This document shows, piece after piece, positions 5,564-7,566 of a DNA stretch of 7,566 bases. Both the position numbers and the translations under genes were made by a program. Each line of letters starts with the position of its first letter. Positions within the stretch are counted from its first letter, which is position 1. The stretch comes from Chloroflexota bacterium (lineage in GTDB: Bacteria > Chloroflexota > Anaerolineae > Promineifilales > Promineifilaceae). A model generated the notes under the pieces. It saw only the letters and a program-made list of their open reading frames with translations. It searched no databases and was not told the origin of the DNA. Where the stretch lies: contig QQUD01001115.1 of NCBI GenBank assembly GCA_008501785.1, forward strand, positions 1-7,566, given 5' to 3'.

Positions 5564-6754
5564 ATGGATAATGACAAAATGACCCAAAACGAAAAAATCA
5601 AAATTGCTGTAATTGGTGTCGGCGTCATGGGCAGCTTGCATGCCAGAGATATTGATGCCTTAGAAAATACCGAACTTGCCGCCATCTGTGATACAGATCA
5701 AGCTCTGGCAGCCGAAATTGCTGAACAGTATGCCGTTCCTGCATTTTACGATCATCGAGAAATGCTGGAACAAGTTGAGCTTGATGCCATTCTGATTGCG
5801 ACCCCACATTACGACCATCCGCCTATTGCCTGCGATGCGTTTGAACGCGGCATCCACGTACTTACCGAAAAACCAATCGGTGTTCATGTTCAGCCTGCGC
5901 AAGAAATGATTGCAGCCTACGAGGTTGCCCTCGAAAAGCACCCAAAGCTGATGTTTGCAGGCATGTTCCAACAGCGAACGTATGGATTTTGGAAAAAAAT
6001 TAAATCCTTGATTGATGAAGGTGAATTAGGCAAACTGTTTCGCACCACCTGGATCATCACTGACTGGTTCCGCACCCAAAGTTACTATGACAACGGCGGC
6101 TGGCGGGCTACCTGGAAAGGTGAAGGTGGCGGCGTGCTGCTGAATCAATGTCCGCACAACATTGATCTGTATCAGTGGCTTGTGGGGATGCCCAAACGCA
6201 TCACCGGATTTGCGTCCATTGGCAAATACCACAATATTGAGGTTGAAGACGAAGTGACGGGGTATTTTGAATATGAAAATGGTATGATTGGGCACTTGAT
6301 TACATCGACTGCCGAATCACCCGGCACCAATCGCTTAGAAATTGTGGGAGAGAAGGGCAAACTCACATTTGAAGATGGCGTATTAACCTTTTACCGCAAC
6401 AGATATTCATCCATTGAGTACATTAAAACATCGATTAGCGGGTATGAGCCTGTGGAAAATTGGAAAATAGAAATCCCCTTTGAACATCATGGGGAGGCAG
6501 GTCATAAACTAATCATCGAAAATTTTGCTAATGCTATTCTTGACGATGAAGAACTAATCGCACCAGCGGTTGAAGGCATTAATTCACTTGAGCTTGGGAA
6601 TGCCATTATGTTGTCGTCATTCTTGGGACACACTATTGATTTACCAATGGATGCGGCTGCTTATGCCGAGAAACTGGAAGAACTGATCGAAAACTCCAAT
6701 TTCCAAAAAGTGGTTGTCAAACGGGATGTAACTGATGTTGGGCGGTCATTTTAA
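5564..6754 (+). CDS. Gfo/Idh/MocA-family oxidoreductase, second and divergent copy
   Basis: This 396-residue protein is a second probable NAD(P)-dependent dehydrogenase, clearly different from its neighbour. The Rossmann loop is canonical, IAVIGVGVMGSLHARDI (14-30), followed by the acidic cofactor-selecting end of strand 2, AICDTD (40-45). TEKPIG (101-106) holds the expected catalytic lysine K103. The C-terminal domain has GGGVLLNQCPHNIDLYQWL (188-206), where N-Q replaces the D of the common D-x-G-x-H block and H198/D201 are retained. It continues with a typical EDEVTGYFEYENGMIG (228-243) sheet segment. Compared with the first copy it is about 57 residues longer, with an acidic C-terminal extension (DAAAYAEKLEELIE, 363-376). 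AAGGAG at 5547-5552 lies eleven bases before the chosen ATG; another ATG follows five codons later. It probably performs a different step on the same sugar or its oxidised form. The exact reaction is unknown. Confidence 0.94.
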   Translation: MDNDKMTQNEKIKIAVIGVGVMGSLHARDIDALENTELAAICDTDQALAAEIAEQYAVPAFYDHREMLEQVELDAILIATPHYDHPPIACDAFERGIHVLTEKPIGVHVQPAQEMIAAYEVALEKHPKLMFAGMFQQRTYGFWKKIKSLIDEGELGKLFRTTWIITDWFRTQSYYDNGGWRATWKGEGGGVLLNQCPHNIDLYQWLVGMPKRITGFASIGKYHNIEVEDEVTGYFEYENGMIGHLITSTAESPGTNRLEIVGEKGKLTFEDGVLTFYRNRYSSIEYIKTSISGYEPVENWKIEIPFEHHGEAGHKLIIENFANAILDDEELIAPAVEGINSLELGNAIMLSSFLGHTIDLPMDAAAYAEKLEELIENSNFQKVVVKRDVTDVGRSF

Positions 6755-6788
6755 GCGGTAATATGAGCCGCACTCTCAGGAGATTTAC

Positions 6789-7566
6789 ATGAATAATGAT
6801 CACCGGTTCGTTCTTGTTCACGATGTTGGAACTACAGGTAATAAAGCATGCCTGTATCGATTGGGAAAAAGTATCGAGCTGGTAGATTCTCACCTTGTTG
6901 AGTATCCGCTGTACATTTTAGAAAATGGGGGTGTGGAGCAAAAAGCGGATGAATGGTGGGCGGCGATCACGGAGTCCACAAAAAAAGTTATTCAGCAATC
7001 GGGCATTACACCAGATGCGATCCAGGGCATGGCATTTTGTGCGCAGATGCAGGGGTTTATTCCTGTTGATCAAAATGGTGTGGCCTTGCGCAATCCATTG
7101 AGCTACATGGACAGCCGTTCTTCGGTACAAATTGAACGTTACCTCTATGATGGGCTGATCAAAATCAATGGCTGGAATGCTTTCAAACTGCTGCGCTGGC
7201 TGCAAGTGACTGGGGGTGCGGCCGCAACTGTGAAAGACCCGCTGTGGAAATACCTTTGGGTGCATGATAACGAGCCAGATGTGTTTGCGGCAATGCACAG
7301 GTGGATGGATGTGAAGGATTATCTGGTGCTGCGCAGTACGGGTGAGTTTGCGATGGGGTATGACTCGGCTCACGCCACGTTTTTGTTTGACACGCGCCCT
7401 GGTAAGTTGGAATGGCATGAAGGTTTGTGCCGCACGTTTGATGTTGATTTGGCGCATCTGCCTAAAGTGATTGGGGCGACGGATGTGGCCGGGAAGCTGC
7501 AAGCGGGGCCAGCAAAGGAGTTGGGCCTGCCAGCAGGTCTGCCGCTTTTTGGCGGCGGCGGTGATT
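6789..7566 (+). CDS. FGGY-family carbohydrate kinase, N-terminal part (runs off the right edge)
   Basis: The frame opens at ATG 6789, six bases after CAGGAG (6777-6782), and stays open for 259 codons to the window end. It is an ATP-dependent sugar kinase of the xylulokinase/glycerol-kinase superfamily (COG1070). The phosphate-binding opening is HDVGTTGNKACLY (11-23). QKADEWWAAI (51-60), FCAQMQGFIPVDQNG (83-97) and YMDSRS (106-111) match the FGGY N-domain order (xylulokinase W-x-D-x-R region). MDVKDYLVLRSTGEF (173-187) and YDSAHATFLFD (191-201) follow. The final residues, LPLFGGGGD (251-259), are the start of the second domain; by analogy with xylulokinase, this Asp (codon 7563-7565) is the catalytic base. 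Family members have about 480-520 residues, so roughly half is missing. It probably phosphorylates the monomer produced by the upstream enzymes. Substrate (xylulose, rhamnulose, ribulose, erythritol or other) is undetermined. Confidence 0.93.
   Translation, partial: MNNDHRFVLVHDVGTTGNKACLYRLGKSIELVDSHLVEYPLYILENGGVEQKADEWWAAITESTKKVIQQSGITPDAIQGMAFCAQMQGFIPVDQNGVALRNPLSYMDSRSSVQIERYLYDGLIKINGWNAFKLLRWLQVTGGAAATVKDPLWKYLWVHDNEPDVFAAMHRWMDVKDYLVLRSTGEFAMGYDSAHATFLFDTRPGKLEWHEGLCRTFDVDLAHLPKVIGATDVAGKLQAGPAKELGLPAGLPLFGGGGD

Noticed and set aside
6756..6772. GCGG...CCGC mini-hairpin after the second oxidoreductase
   Set aside because: Only four base pairs and no T run, so it is not a terminator. 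The 34-bp gap mainly holds the kinase ribosome site.
6763..6792. Nine-residue mini-ORF (M-S-R-T-L-R-R-F-T) overlapping the kinase start as ATGA
   Set aside because: It has no usable Shine-Dalgarno upstream. AGGAGA inside it is the kinase ribosome site, and the overlap looks accidental.
6918..7502. 194-codon open frame on the - strand
   Set aside because: It is antisense to the FGGY kinase, which shows clear family motifs through this whole stretch. The antisense product has a composition typical of a shadow frame (rich in His, Arg, Pro and Gln) and no recognisable domain.
1..7566. CRISPR array, tRNA, rRNA, insertion sequence, phage or defence genes
   Set aside because: I saw no regularly spaced direct repeats, no tRNA or rRNA-like segments and no transposase, integrase, nuclease or toxin motifs on either strand.

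Overview
The window is a single-strand sugar-uptake and catabolism cluster from a bacterium. The genes are all on the + strand and closely packed. I infer a free-living heterotroph of the Chloroflexota (Anaerolineae/Caldilineae type). The reasons are the style of the ABC proteins, the GC-rich inverted-repeat elements between genes, moderate GC content and full Shine-Dalgarno sites. This assignment is a judgement, not a proof: the window contains no rRNA or other marker gene.

Layout. From 1 to 912 lies the C-terminal two thirds of an extracellular sugar-binding protein. An in-frame TAA (16-18) interrupts the reading frame close to the left edge. From 929 to 999 there is a very strong intrinsic-terminator hairpin. 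At 1028-2056 and 2056-3114 are two ABC sugar permeases (UgpA/MalF type and UgpE/MalG type) that share one base. At 3122-3169 a 16-bp perfect dyad fills the next gap. At 3190-4389 is a GH28-like right-handed beta-helix protein without a signal peptide. At 4402-5421 and 5564-6754 are two different Gfo/Idh/MocA-type NAD(P)-dependent oxidoreductases, separated by a 142-bp gap that holds a MITE/BIME-like double hairpin. From 6789 to the right edge is the N-terminal half of an FGGY-family carbohydrate kinase; its frame is still open at base 7566.

How the genes fit together (inference). The binding protein captures a sugar or short oligosaccharide outside the cell and the two permeases import it. 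No ATPase gene is present; in this transporter class it is often a shared MsmK/UgpC-type subunit encoded elsewhere. The leaderless GH28-like protein would cleave the imported oligomer in the cytoplasm. The two oxidoreductases would oxidise, reduce or epimerise the monomer, and the kinase would phosphorylate it for central metabolism. GH28 enzymes mostly act on galacturonide linkages, so a pectin or rhamnogalacturonan-derived oligosaccharide is the best guess, but the substrate cannot be fixed from sequence alone.

The most unusual signals are not gene functions. They are the hairpin elements sitting in three of the gaps, and two abrupt reversals of G/C strand bias inside genes. Each reversal falls at an ACGGCCGT palindrome. 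I did not find a clearly new biological system such as a defence island, CRISPR array or novel mobile element.
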